This document shows positions 22,762 to 33,778 of a DNA stretch of 64,000 nucleotides, one piece after another. The notes beneath the pieces were generated by a model. The model searched no databases, was not told where the DNA came from, and saw only the letters and a list, made by a program, of their open reading frames with translations. The position numbers and the translations under genes are program-made. The DNA comes from Calliopum simillimum (taxonomy: Eukaryota > Arthropoda > Insecta > Diptera > Lauxaniidae): contig OX638368.1 in NCBI GenBank assembly GCA_951812925.1, forward strand, positions 16,803,187 to 16,867,186, given 5' to 3'. How positions within the stretch are numbered: position 1 is the stretch's first letter; each line of letters begins with the position of its first letter.

Positions 22762-25700
22762 TTATAAATAAGCACGATCTATACTTGATAATTCATCCCC
22801 GCTATCAAGCTGTTGCTCCGATTTATGCTGCTCTGCTGATTTTCCGTCTATTCCCATTTGCTGTCTTTTAACTTTTTCTGAACGTGCGCTACGATTGGAA
22901 TTTCTTGTATTTGATTTTGGACTATTTGCATATATTTTTCTTAATGCACTTAACTTGATGGCACTCATGGAAAAGCTATCATGTCTATTACTGTTGATGA
23001 CACCACCACCACCGCCACCACAATCGCTATCAGCTTTTCGATCAGTGGTGCAATATTTTCTACGCTGCTTACGTTGTTTTTGACTATGGCATGAATGTTT
23101 TACGCCCTCTTTCTGACAAGTGTGTGTTAACTTGCCCACATTTGGACCCCAAAAAGTCATACCTTCTAGCAGCAGTGGTGCCGATTTAACGCGTTGACGC
23201 ATCATTTCCATATGTAGTTCATATTCACGCTGTTGCAAAGCCTGTTCAGCTTTTCGTGTGGCCAAACGTAACGAGAGAATTTCTTTATGTGATTCACTAT
23301 GAAGATTACATTGTAAACTTTGTGAAAATCATAATATTTATGTACATACTTTAGAGACAACGATTTCCACGCTGGTGTTTTGCGGACTTCCCAATCAACT
23401 GGCGGCGTAGTATCATGATAGGTGCAAGTATTTTGAAGCTCTTGAAGTTTTTTCCTGGAAACCTCTGCACGCAATGTAGCAGCAAGATTTGGACGTGCTA
23501 CAGGATGTACTGGCGATGGAGTAGATTTCTAAAAAACAAGAAAATGTAAATAACAGAAGAAAGGAGGACTTGATTTGTGAACGTACGACATCACAGCTTT
23601 CTGATTTCGTTGGACTATTTAAATTGAACATTGCAAATGGTACTTTTATTTTTTTACATTTTATTTTCTTTTTACGCCCACTATTATCTCTATCATTATT
23701 GGAACTGCTTAATTTTGATGAGAACGTCTCGGAGCTTGGTGAATTTACCGTGATTTTTGGTATATGTGTTTCAGTACTTAAAAGTTAAGAAAAATTAGCA
23801 TTTAATATATTTTTATATCTCAGATAGCATTCATTTGACCTACATTTTTTTTTCCATTGTATTTGTTTTAACATCGAAATAATTACTTAGTTTATGTTGA
23901 TCTTTGTACGCCAAGGTTTCAGCTTTAGTTAATGTTTGGAAAAGTTTATTCTTATTTTTGGCACTCTTCTCAGTTGTATCTTCATTAGTTGCATCAATGC
24001 TGTTGATGTCATTATACGAGAATGCTTTTCTTAGTTGAGCACGCAATTGCGCTCTAGTTGTCGTTGGCCGTGATGGTATACTTAAATGCAAAAATGCAAA
24101 AATATAAAAATTGTTAATTTTTATATTTTAATACTACTCATATCATACTTACTCATTTTGTTTGTTCTTATCATCATTGAATTTCTTTGGCTTTTGCTCT
24201 AAAGTCTGTATTGATTTGGTTTTGTAAATTGTTGATGAAACTGGTCGTATTAGCTCACGTTCAAATTCTTTGAGAGTTCTTTTAAATTCCTCAACTTCGT
24301 TCTCGAATTCTTTTTTACAACTGTAAAGAGAATTTAAAATTAATTTATTGAACATTTAAAATAATAAAGATTTAAGGTTTGAAAATGTTCTAGTATGATA
24401 TGCATATTCTGTAGATTGAAATTGTTAAACAAGAAGATAAAAATTAGTTGCATTTGAAAATAAGCTACATTCAGGGGTAGTACTATTATAACGATGGCAT
24501 GATGTCGCATTTTCCCATAATTTTTTAAGACGGTGGAGCGAAACGTGACTTGCCAAAAATAACTGCGACATACACTAAGAATCTGTTGGTCAAACGTTAT
24601 CTAAAATGCCTATTTAAACAAAATAAGCAATTAGCCGCAAATTAAATTATCTCTTAGTATAGGTGGCCTCGCACTATATCAAATGCCGAGCTACATCAAA
24701 AATGCAAACAGAAGGCTATAGCAAACGAGATCAAGCTGCGCAAATGGGGATGGATTGGTCATACTCTCCGGAAACCACACAGCGAAGTTTGTCGCCAGGC
24801 CCTTGAGTGGAATCCACAAGGCAGTAGGGGACGTGGTAGACCCAAAACCAACTGGAAAAGGTCGTTGGAAAAGGAAATCCAAGAATCGGGAAAATCGTGG
24901 CAAGAGATCAAAGTCATCGCAAGGGATCGTGACAAATGGAGAGATTTCATATTGGCCCTATGCTCCTCCTAGGAGTTAAAGGAGAATACATACATACATA
25001 GCTAGCATGGTATTATTTTTTATATTTTTTTTCAAGATTGGCATATTATCTTGAAACTTTACTTATTGGGAAGACCAATGTTTCAGTCATAGCCCAAATC
25101 AAGTCGATTTTGAAGTTATTACACATTTAAAAAAGACATTCAAAGCAACTAGTTGAAATCGAATGGCTTTGGAGTAAAAAATAAAAGGAAACTCATGAAA
25201 AATATAAAATTAATACTAAATCCTCCTAAAAAATGTTTTCGAAAGGCTCAAATTAAAAACCAAGTATGCATATTGTAGGGATATCGAACGGGTCGTTTGA
25301 ACTCCGCTATATCTCGAGATTCTCCCTAACCTAAAAGTTTGGTTGTGTTCATTTTTGAGGTTACATAACAGAACAAGGTAACCCTTAGCCATAAAACCTG
25401 TAATGCAGCTTGAAACCCCAGTCAAAACCAATTTTAAATTATATCGATACATATTCTCTCCTTTGAGTTATTCTAACCTGAAAAGGTGAAATAAGCAAAA
25501 AACCACGGTTTTTTTATGTTTCAGTTAACGATATTTCGAAGACGAAAAAAGTTTTAGTTAATTTTTGTCAAACCTTTTTTTTTGATACAGAAACAATGTG
25601 AAGATATTTTGGTAACCGAAATTCGACCCTGAAAATCGATTAGCTCGTTGACAGATTTAAAAAAAAAAAAACTTTTCCTGTATATTTGGACCCCAGTGGA

Positions 25701-27187
25701 TAACTTTGCATAAAAAAAACCTGGGGCGGGAGGATCTCAGGTATAGTCGAGTTCAAACGACTTTTTCCAATTCAAAATAACCTTCTTCCAAATCAATTTA
25801 ATTTTTCCTCTTTTAACGCATTCTTGTATCAAATCGACATGTCAAGCTATGTACACCTCAGATATAAGGACCAGACAGAATTTCCACTTCAAGTTAAACA
25901 TTTTCCACACCAAATTGATCTTTTTTCAATTTCATTTAAAGTTTTTCCAATTCAAAATAACCTTCTTCCAAATCAATTTAATTTTTCCTCTTTTAACGCA
26001 TTCTTGTATCAAATCGACATGTCAAGCTATGTACACCTCAGATGTAAGGACCAGACAGAATTTCCACTTCAAGTTAAACATTTTCCACACCAAATTGATC
26101 TTTTTTCAATTTCATTTAAAGTTTTTCCAATTCAAAATAACCTTCTTCTAAATCAATTTCATTTTTCCTCTTTTAACGCATTCTTGTATCAAATCGACAT
26201 GTCAAGCTATGTACACCTCAGATGTAAGGACCAGACAGGATTTCCACTTCAATTTAAAAGTTTTCCACACCAAATTGATCTTTTTTCACTTCAATTTAAA
26301 CGTTTTCGAAATCAAAATAAACCTTTTCCAAATCAATTTAAACTTTTTCAAATTGGTGTACATAGCTTGACATGTCGATTTATTTTGAGAAAAGTTGATT
26401 TCGATTTAGAAAAAATTTAAATTGAATTGAAAAAAGATCAATTTGGTGTGAAAAAGGTTTGAATTTGAGTGGAAATCCTGCTTAAACATTCGAAAAAATT
26501 ATAAGATATAAAATTTTAAGTTTAATACCTTTTCCATTGTAAATTATCTACAAGATTATTTCTATAATCTACAGTACATGGTGTCTCTGGATAACTACGT
26601 ATTTTTACATTACACTGGAACTCTTTGCCTTGGCAAGATTTCTTTTTCGAATGATTTTTCGATTTTTTTGACTTCGTCGATTTTTTACTTTTCGTTTTTG
26701 TGGATATCGCAAAATTCGATGATAAAGAAGACGATGTATTGCTATTCTGTTCTAATGTACAGGAATTTAATGATTTTGTTTTTAATTCTCGACATGTGGA
26801 CTTTAGCGTATCCAAGGTAGAATAGAATTCTTCTTCTGGTAAATGATGTATGTCACAATAATCTGTATGCGCAGAAAGCAATTTCAAAATGAATTTGTTA
26901 TTTAAATTAAAGAAAGGTTCCATTAATTTTAACCTACCAGGTATACTGTCGTATAGTTTAGCCAAAGAACGTATACCGTTGCTAGTCCACATTGAATCGA
27001 AATCTACAGTCGAATCCTTAGTAGCAGTATTTAATTTTGTTATATTGCTGTCCATGGGTGTCGCTAAGCTTAAACGTCCTAAATACATTTTGGGTCGATT
27101 GTAAATAGGTGCTGGGCAGTTATTGCATGGATCGATTGGTACTTTAAGGCAAGAATTCAGAAATGTTCTACCAGTATGTGAAGACAT
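22762..27187 (-). CDS. FAM161-like (UPF0564) coiled-coil protein
   Basis: Members of FAM161 are microtubule-binding proteins of centrioles and ciliary basal bodies. Six coding exons in register (minus strand): 27187-26529, 24320-24153, 24080-23844, 23776-23587, 23528-23350 and 23296-22762, giving 655 residues. Family-like blocks: EEEFYSTLDTLK near 118-129 (N-terminal YY-x3-L-x2-LK helix), the helix KEFENEVEEFKRTLKEFE in exon 2, IKVPFAMFNLNSP in exon 4, VARPNLAATLRAEV in exon 5, and RQRVKSAPLLLEG at 511-523 after a charged coiled coil, matching the R-V-K-x-x-P-L-L core. The rest is Lys/Ser-rich, with a Gly6 run near the C-terminus. Donors are AAG/GTATTA, TGA/GTAAGT, AAT/GTAGGT, GTC/GTACGT and AAA/GTATGT. 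Intron 1 holds a LINE remnant and a 180-bp tandem array. It is convergent with Enoph, 481 bp apart. The exon model is firm; the family call is by motif memory. Confidence 0.7.
24664..25003 (+). mobile_element. 5'-truncated non-LTR retrotransposon 3' end (family B)
   Basis: Codons from 24721 to the TAG at 24970-24972 read the C-terminal tail common to many LINE ORF2 proteins: KWGWIGHTLRKP, QALEWNPQGSRGRGRPK, TNWKRSLEKE, then IARDRDKWRDFILALCSS and stop. A short 3' UTR with AGGAGTTAAAGGAG and an (ATAC)n tail follows. It lies antisense in intron 1 of the FAM161-like gene. RT and endonuclease are absent. Three further scraps with the same 3' end occur in the window. Confidence 0.85.
25741..26350 (+). 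repeat. 180-bp tandem array in an intron
   Basis: Three full units start at 25765, 25945 and 26125, exactly 180 bp apart and almost identical; a fourth, degenerate part-unit continues to about 26350. Each unit contains AAATCGACATGTCAAGCTAT and several TTTTCCA..CAAATT-type sub-blocks at short regular spacing. Because 180 is divisible by three, the array leaves a 198-codon open frame (25824-26420) that repeats every 60 residues. I read this as an artefact of the period, not a gene. Confidence 0.9.
26351..26480 (-). repeat. Inverted flank of the 180-bp array
   Basis: Reverse-complement pieces of the unit (TACATAGCTTGACATGTCGA, AAAAAGATCAATTTGGTGTG) follow the array head-to-head, so the array and this flank could form a large stem. 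Confidence 0.75.
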
Positions 27188-27606
27188 CTTTTGCAGTGAC
27201 TGCAGCTTTTAAATTAAAACTGTTTAGTTATTGAAAATCTACTATTATTTTATTATTTCTGTTCTCTTTTTTCACACACTGCACAACTTGGCTGTTTTCC
27301 GATTTATCAATATTTACTTTTATGTTTGATTAGAAGCCATTGTTTCCAAAGTTACCAAGGTTACTTTTTTCTAATTTACCTATCTCGCAATGTATTGCAT
27401 TGTTATGCCTTGGTATGCATTAAAAAGTGCGTTTTTGTTTTGAACAAGTCCTTTGTTGTGGTCGTAATAGGCTTAAGTTAAGTTGTAAATGTTTTTAAGG
27501 TACCTCATTTCTTTCACAGTAGTTTCTTTAATAAAAGAAAAAAAAAATTAATCATTAGGAATTTTATATGCGAACACCCCCATGCCCAACCACCCCGTCA
27601 TTAAAA

Positions 27607-27693
27607 TATGTATGTATGTATGTATTCTCCTTTAACTCCTAGGAGGAGCATAGGGCCAATATGAAATCTCTCCATTTGTCACGATCCCTTGCT
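27607..27693 (-). mobile_element. 3' scrap of LINE family B, inverted
   Basis: In reverse complement this reads GGATCGTGACAAATGGAGAG, then TTGGCCCTATGCTCCTCC, the TAG stop, GAGTTAAAGGAG and an (ATAC)n tail, nearly identical to 24910-25000. Only about 85 bp is left. It lies upstream of the FAM161-like gene. Confidence 0.85.
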
Positions 27694-27999
27694 ATGCTAG
27701 GGCTTAAATGTTTTGAGTAACCTTGTTTTTCCAAAAACTTCATGTCCCAAACTTTTTTACTTTGTCGATTTCTTGAGTGGAATCGAAATGAAATGAAAAA
27801 TTAATGTCGATTCCGAGCTTCAACTCTTAGAAGCAAAGTGTTTAAAATTTTGATTTAATAGCATTAGAACCTATATCCACCTTGAATTTATTGCATCATG
27901 ATTTCCTCAAAACAATAGTCATCAAAATTTGTTAGGTAAGGTTTTGAACAAAAGTCCGCTGAGTTGGTAGGAAGAAATACAGGAAAAATATTTTTGTTC
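27694..27999. other. Intergenic, no feature recognised
   Basis: No coding or repeat signal was identified here. GTTAGGTAAGG near 27932 might belong to the worn left terminus of the mariner remnant at 28000-28745. Confidence 0.4.
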
Positions 28000-28745
28000 A
28001 TTTATGTATTTTTAATCTTCATTCTTTTTCATCTTTTCTACATAATCGCCATTCATTTCAATACATTTATTTAGCCAGTAGTTCCACTCGTTTAAACAGT
28101 CCACAAAATCGTGTCTTTGAAGCTTCTCGATTTCTGCATTAATGCATTAATTATATCCGCATTGCTACCCCCTCCAATTTTTGTGAATTTTTGAAATAAC
28201 CACAAAATATAAGGCGCCAGATCTGGAGAATCTCGCAAATTTCTTCGACCGCAATAAAGCAGTGTGAGCTGGAGCTTAACCATGATGTAAGAAGTAGCAA
28301 ACTTTTTTTTTGGTTTTTGAACAAATTTTCGAAAACTTTTGGTACGCAGTATTCAGTACACCATTCCGCAGTTACCGTCTGCTCAAAGGAATAGCAGCTA
28401 CAGTTTTTGCTCTGTTGAAGTAAACATCATCACTTTTGTTGTTGATTTTTTGTCTTGCAGGATTCGCTTCTTACTGGCTCCATACCATTGACTGTTGTTT
28501 GGTCTCCGGATCGTACTTATAAAACAAAGAGTTCATCGCCTATTACGATTTTATTAAAGATTGCACGTTTTCCAATTTGTTAACGAAATTTTGAGCAAAA
28601 CGTACTCCAGCTTCCTTTTGGATCTCATTTAAAATTCTTAGAACCCATGGAGCAGATTTCATTAAGCACGCAAAATCATCAGCAATCGTTTCTTGTGTCA
28701 ACTTTAGCTTTGACTAGGGCAACATTTCTCTTATCGTTCGAATAT
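28000..28745 (-). pseudogene. Degenerate mariner transposase remnant
   Basis: Pieces of a mariner transposase can be read on the minus strand in shifting frames. From the N-terminal side: RTIREML and LTQETIADD near 28735-28680, then GDELF..YKYDPETKQQS near 28530-28480 (the first catalytic D block), SPDLAP and WLFQKF near 28220-28190 (third D block), and the C-terminal WNYWLNKCIEMNGDYVEK near 28095-28040. Stops and frameshifts separate them. It is a different and older mariner lineage from the element in Enoph. The N-terminal end abuts the 3' end of the LINE at 28748. Confidence 0.8.
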
Positions 28746-28747
28746 TT

Positions 28748-30700
28748 TCATTTCATTTCATTTCGTTTATTCAATCTTTGGATATACAAGTTCCTTACAG
28801 ACTAGCAAAAATAATACATAATAAATAACAGTTATATATATTTAAGAGAAAATAAAATTAAAATATAAATTACACTATAAATAAACTGCCAACCAATTTC
28901 TTAAAATTAAGTTTAGTTAAAGCAAAATCTAAATTGTTGACAATAGATAGTTCATTATACAATAGTAAAGCTCTATTAATAGGTTCATTTAGTGCGTATT
29001 GAGTCCTATGCAGTTGAGTATAAAACAAATTGAAATGTCGCAACGTTCTTGACGGAATATTGAATTCAACTAATTGTAATAATGGAGTACAGTCAATTTT
29101 ACCAGAAATAATGTCATGAATAAAGACAATGGAACTTATCTTTCTCCTTGATTCAAGGGATTGCAAACCGAGAAGCATACATCTTGCATTATAAGAAGGC
29201 AAAGATACCTCGAAATTTAGAGACCTAAGTGCAAATCTAGTGAATGATTTTTGAATTCGTTCCAATCTAGAGGAATGACAATTATAAGAAGGATTCCATA
29301 TAAATGAAGCATACTCCAACCTTGACCTAACAAACGCGCTATAAAGGCACAACAAGGTATGGGGATCTGAAAATTCAGAGCTATTCCTGCGCACAAAAGC
29401 CAGTAAAGAATATCCTTTAGGAATTATATAATTCAAATGGTCAACAAAGGTGAACTTAGAGTCAAAAATCACACCAAGATCACGAATTGAATTAACAACC
29501 TGCAAAGGTACATCAGACAGAAAATAGATAGAGCTCAAGCAATTTCTACACTTAGAGAAGGACAAGGAAAAACATTTATTAATATTCAATGGTAAATAAT
29601 TCTGTTTACTCCATAAAAACACATTATTAAGATCACTCTGTAAGACAGCAGACCCACCCCCAGATACTTTACTGAATAACTTCAAGTCATCAGCATAAAG
29701 TAAAAATTTAGCTACTTCTATATATTTACTTACATCATCAATAAATAAAATGAAAAATAGAGGGCCAAGAATGCTACCTTGCGGTACACCTGATGAAGCC
29801 ACAAATTTATAAGATTTAACATTATTAATTTCCACAAAACAATTTCTATTTTTAAGGTAAGATTTAATCCAATCCAAAAAAGCAGAGTGGCAACCCATTT
29901 TAGCCAATTTCGCAATTAAAGCATTATGACACACCTTATCAAAGGCTTTAGAAAAATCCGTATAAATTGCATCAACTTGATTTCCTTGTTCAAACGAGGA
30001 AATACAATATTTTGAAAAAAGAGACAAGTTTGTCACCGTTGACCTACCAGCTACAAAGCCATGCTGCTCAGGACAAATATGACGCTTTACTAAAAAGAAT
30101 AACTTATTCTTTACAATACTTTCGAATAACTTAGAGATATTCGAGAGCTTCGAGATTGGTCTGTAGTTAGAAACATCATTTTTATTACCATTTTTAAAAA
30201 CTGGTGTTATGGAAGCTATTTTCCAGGCATCAATAAACAAGCCATTGGAGAGTGATTTATTAAAAATATCACACAGAGGCCCAGATAAAGCATGAGCACA
30301 TTTAATAAGTAAGACAGATGAGAAACCATCAATATCTACTTTAACAGAACTTTTCATAGAAATTAAAGCATTAAAAATATCAGTCTCGGAAAGCACTAAA
30401 AAGCCCAAGTCCAAAAAAGAGTCAATATTACTTAAAATTGCTTCATTAAACCAAGGTCTATCAGTATCATAATTCGATTTAAAATAGTTAGCAAACAAAT
30501 TGGCAGTGTCTTCAATTGTAACTGAAAAGCTACCATTATAAGACATGGCTGTTGGAATGCAAGAACCATCTCTCTTCGATTGAATAAAGTTCCAAAACGA
30601 CTTAGGATTTTGTTTTAAAATTCTTTCTGGACGACCTTCTCGCCCTATACAGAAAAATGTCCAGTCTGGAATCTTTGAAATCAATGTAAAACAGTCGGAA
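28748..30700 (-). mobile_element. 5'-truncated non-LTR retrotransposon (family A)
   Basis: The element contains the RT and C-terminal region of ORF2, a 3' UTR of about 120 bp and a short tandem 3' tail of GAAAT units (about 28748-28775) instead of a plain poly(A). Microsatellite tails of this type are known from CR1/L2- and I-like clades. The 5' half, including the AP endonuclease, is absent. No convincing target-site duplication was found. Confidence 0.85.
28870..30684 (-). CDS. Non-LTR retrotransposon reverse transcriptase (partial ORF2)
   Basis: A single uninterrupted frame of 604 residues. RT blocks in order: KIASITPVFKNGNKNDVSNY and RPISKLSNISKLFE (fingers), EQHGFVAGRS, DFSKAFDKVCH (first catalytic Asp), GVPQGSILGPLFFILFIDD, the YADD box LLYADDLKLF (catalytic Asp pair), then DLGVIFDSKFTF and a thumb/C-terminal region with RSRLEYASFIWNP. 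It would copy the element's RNA at a nicked target, but the endonuclease needed for nicking is missing. The open frame over 1.8 kb points to recent insertion. The annotated ATG is internal to the original protein. Confidence 0.9.
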   Translation of the reverse strand: MISKIPDWTFFCIGREGRPERILKQNPKSFWNFIQSKRDGSCIPTAMSYNGSFSVTIEDTANLFANYFKSNYDTDRPWFNEAILSNIDSFLDLGFLVLSETDIFNALISMKSSVKVDIDGFSSVLLIKCAHALSGPLCDIFNKSLSNGLFIDAWKIASITPVFKNGNKNDVSNYRPISKLSNISKLFESIVKNKLFFLVKRHICPEQHGFVAGRSTVTNLSLFSKYCISSFEQGNQVDAIYTDFSKAFDKVCHNALIAKLAKMGCHSAFLDWIKSYLKNRNCFVEINNVKSYKFVASSGVPQGSILGPLFFILFIDDVSKYIEVAKFLLYADDLKLFSKVSGGGSAVLQSDLNNVFLWSKQNYLPLNINKCFSLSFSKCRNCLSSIYFLSDVPLQVVNSIRDLGVIFDSKFTFVDHLNYIIPKGYSLLAFVRRNSSEFSDPHTLLCLYSAFVRSRLEYASFIWNPSYNCHSSRLERIQKSFTRFALRSLNFEVSLPSYNARCMLLGLQSLESRRKISSIVFIHDIISGKIDCTPLLQLVEFNIPSRTLRHFNLFYTQLHRTQYALNEPINRALLLYNELSIVNNLDFALTKLNFKKLVGSLFIV

Positions 30701-31092
30701 CAGATAGTGCATTCGTTACGATCGATCTTTCTGGAATTTAAAATGAAAGATCGTAAGACAATTGTGATTCGACTTTTGTCTTTGAATTTTTTAAAAATAA
30801 CAAACTAGCAGCAACTCAACTAACTTTTGTTAGTCCTTCCTCCTTATTGTTATCCGTCTTTAGTGGCAGTTCATGAATCTTTAATCTATATAGATGCAAT
30901 GCAATCCAATTATTACTAAAATTTATTATTATTCTCATAATTAGTTTTAGTTTTGTAGCACATTCACCAAATTTTATTCAAAAAATGTACATATGTCCGA
31001 AATGCAACGAGGTCTGATGTTTTCGGTAAATAAAAATTCTCAGATTTCAAAGTTATGCAAATAAAGCAGACTTTGTAATTCAATATTATCAT

Positions 31093-31098
31093 TTTATT
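31093..31098 (-). terminator. Poly(A) signal of TSPO copy 1
   Basis: AATAAA on the minus strand, about 60 bp past the stop codon; the same hexamer is kept after copy 2. Confidence 0.6.
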
Positions 31099-31159
31099 AA
31101 AACAGAAAATTTAACCTGCACCTTTTAAGCTTAATGTTCTTCTTAACTACCTACATAGT

Positions 31160-31734
31160 TTATCCTTCCGAAGATTCAATACATTTCTTAGGTTCACTAG
31201 GATTGAGCTTGTAAATAGCGTAATTGAGCATAGAGGCAAATCCAAGCCATGCAACGTAAGGAACAAATATCCAGCCAGCCAAATTGTTGATTTTATAGAA
31301 CATAACTCCACAAACCGAAGCTGCTGCTGTTAAAGCGGTAATATCAAAAAGACCCTAAAAGATTAAACAATTGATAACAAAATGAAAACGCAATAAGTGA
31401 CGTCATACAAACTCACGCCCTTGATGTTATGCTGGGCAAAGAATATTGGAGTCCATGCCCAATTGAGTGCTAATTGAATTCCATATATAATTAACGGTAC
31501 TGTTGCTGCTCCAGAGAATCCGCCACCATCTCTCCAAACTAAATACGATGCGTAACCCATACTAGAATACAGTGATAGCCACACAGGAGCAAAAATCCAA
31601 TTTGGTGGACGAAAAGATGGAAAGTTTAACTTTTTGTACCAGTCATTTATGTGTTTACGTGTTATGTGTCCATTTAGAAACCCTCCTAAGTTGGGCAGCA
31701 CAACTCCAGCAGCAATTTTCCAAATGTCACTCAT
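31160..31734 (-). CDS. Tspo: Translocator protein TSPO, copy 1
   Basis: TSPO is a five-helix protein of the outer mitochondrial membrane that binds cholesterol, porphyrins and benzodiazepine-type ligands. Two coding exons, 31734-31417 and 31354-31160, are joined in phase 0 across a 62-bp intron (donor GGC/GTGAGT, acceptor TTTTAG), giving 170 residues, the normal family length. Family signatures: [15 protein letters not shown] and [10 protein letters not shown] in helices 1-2, [11 protein letters not shown] in helix 3, and [20 protein letters not shown] in helix 5, which contains a cholesterol-recognition-like L-N-Y-x3-K. No signal peptide, as expected. It lies in tandem with copy 2; 14 of 170 residues differ. 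Confidence 0.95.
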
Positions 31735-32481
31735 TGTGTTTTAGCTTTAATACAAAAAATATATCTACTCAGAAATAGAAACTGATTTCCTATGTATACT
31801 ATGCGTAAAATCATAATTGCATAGCTAATGCGACTAATGCTTCTGTCATTAAAGTAGGTAAAATTTTTAAGCCGAGTCACTTAATTTTTTATTTGACGAT
31901 TTAGCTATTCAAGTATGAAGCAACCCAGTCAAAAAATTTCTTCAATTTGCCCGAGGTTAACCAAATAAGGGGCTGTCCATAATCTTCGTGACTCCTCTAT
32001 GTTTCTTGCTTTTGAAGAAGATGCCACGCCCTTTTGCCCGAATTTACTTAGTTTTTGCTCAGATCCAGCGCTTACTATTCAAAGTATCTGTGCGAAATTT
32101 GGTTGCATAACCTCAACGCTTGCACCTTAACGCCAAGCCTTCTTGTTCGAATTCAGTTATTTTTTGCCACGCCTCCTTCTCTGAGTTACAAGAAGAATGA
32201 TAAATAGAATATACCCTGGTGTAAGGTAAAAACCTCCCTCTGTAGTAGCAGCTCATGAATCTAAAACTATGTACATAGGTGCAATGCAATCCAATTATAA
32301 CAAAAATTTCGTATTATTCTCATAACTAGTTTTATTTTTGTAGCAAATTCACCAATTTTTATTCAAAAAATATACATATGTATGTGCGAAATGCAACGAG
32401 GTCTGATCTTTTCGGTAAATACAAATTCTCAGATTTCAAAGTTATGCAAATAAAGCGCACTTTGTAATCCAATATTATCAT

Positions 32482-32487
32482 TTTATT
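32482..32487 (-). terminator. Poly(A) signal of TSPO copy 2
   Basis: AATAAA on the minus strand, about 53 bp past the stop codon, at the position homologous to copy 1. Confidence 0.6.
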
Positions 32488-32539
32488 AGAATAGAAAATT
32501 TAACTTGCACCTTCTTAATGTTGTTCTTGATTACATAGT

Positions 32540-33114
32540 TTATTCTTCCGAAGATTTAATACGTTTCTTAGATTCACTAGGATTGAGCTTGTAAATAGAG
32601 TAATTGAGCATAGAGGCAAATCCAAGCCATGCCACATAAGGAACAAATATCAAGCCAGCCAAATTGTTAATTTTATAGAACATAACTCCACAGACCGAAG
32701 CTGCTGCTGTTAAAGCGGTAATATCAAAAAGACCCTAAAAGATTAAACAATTGATAACAAAATGAAAACGCAATAAGTGACGTCATATAAACTCACGCCC
32801 TTGATGTTATGCTGGCCAAAGAATATTGGAGTCCATGCCCAATTGAGTGCTAATTGAGTTCCATATACAATAAGCGGTACTCTTGCCGCTCCAGAGAATC
32901 CGCCACCATCTCTCCAAACTAAATACGATGCGTAGCCCATACCGGAATACAGTGATAACCACACAGGAGCAAAAATCCAATTTGGTGGACGAAAAGATGG
33001 AAAGTTTAACTTTTTGTACCAAACATCTATGTGTTTACGTGTTATGTGTCCATTTAGAAACCCTCCTAAGTTGGGCAGGACAACTCCAGCAGCAATTCTC
33101 CAAATGTCACTCAT
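32540..33114 (-). CDS. Tspo: Translocator protein TSPO, copy 2
   Basis: Exons 33114-32797 and 32734-32540 have the same structure and intron length as copy 1 and give 170 residues without frameshift or stop. The membrane signatures are kept. Differences from copy 1 include N-D to D-V before WYKK, a Thr-to-Arg change in the loop before helix 3, Trp-to-Leu in the conserved AGWIFVPY block of exon 2, and a more basic tail ([10 protein letters not shown] for [10 protein letters not shown]). Substitutions are scattered with the frame preserved, consistent with both copies being under selection. Which copy is ancestral cannot be told from the window. Confidence 0.95.
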
Positions 33115-33685
33115 TGTGTTATAACTTTAATGCAAAAAAATATCTACTCTATCAGAAATACATGCAGAAATAGAAACTGAATTGCTATGTCTATGTATGT
33201 TTACTATGCGTCATATCATAATTGCATGGCTAATGCGGCGAATGCTTCTGTCATTAAACTAAGTAAAATTTTTGAGCCGAGTCACTTTGTTATCTTGTTG
33301 ACGATTTGATATAGCTATTCAAGTATGAAGCAACCCAGCCAAAAAAATTTCTTTAAATTGCCCGAAGTTAACAAAATAAGGGGCTGTCCATAAACTTCGT
33401 GACTCCTCTATGTGACGGTAGGTTAAAGTAAAAACTAATAACGTTTTTACCTTTGGCCAGGCCAAAAAAAATCCCCTACACTGCAGCATTTTAAAACATT
33501 TGATTTTAAAGAAGATGCCACGCCTTTTTGTCCAAATTTAATTAGTTTTTGCTCATATACAGCGCTTACTTTTCAAAGTTTCTCTGCGAAATTTGGTTGA
33601 ATAACCTCAACGCTTGTACCGCAACGCTACGCCCTCTGGTTCAAATTCAGCTATTTTTTGCCTCGCCTCCTTCTCTACAGAAAGA

Positions 33686-33778
33686 CAAATTCCTCGAACC
33701 CTCACTAAACCAAAATACGCCAAACCAAAGCTCAGCGTTCTCACTGACTTGCATGGTTTGCACAAAACTTTTTGTACT
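33686..33778. other. Spacer between TSPO duplication and hairpin
   Basis: No feature recognised. Open frames on both strands here have no motif. Confidence 0.4.

Larger units (their letters stand above)
30840..33685 (-). repeat. Tandem segmental duplication carrying TSPO
   Basis: About 30840-32190 is repeated at about 32235-33685 in the same orientation. Offset is 1380 bp across the gene: each exon edge, the 62-bp intron and the 3' flank correspond. The unit extends past the gene into upstream flank (GATGCCACGCC and TTAGTTTTTGCTCA blocks occur in both). Copy 2 carries roughly 100 bp of extra sequence near 33413-33510. Confidence 0.9.

Noticed and set aside
25824..26420. 198-codon open frame with a 60-residue repeat
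   Set aside because: It coincides with the 180-bp tandem array in an intron; the period is divisible by three, so the open frame follows from the repeat. There is no domain, and it overlaps FAM161-like intron 1.
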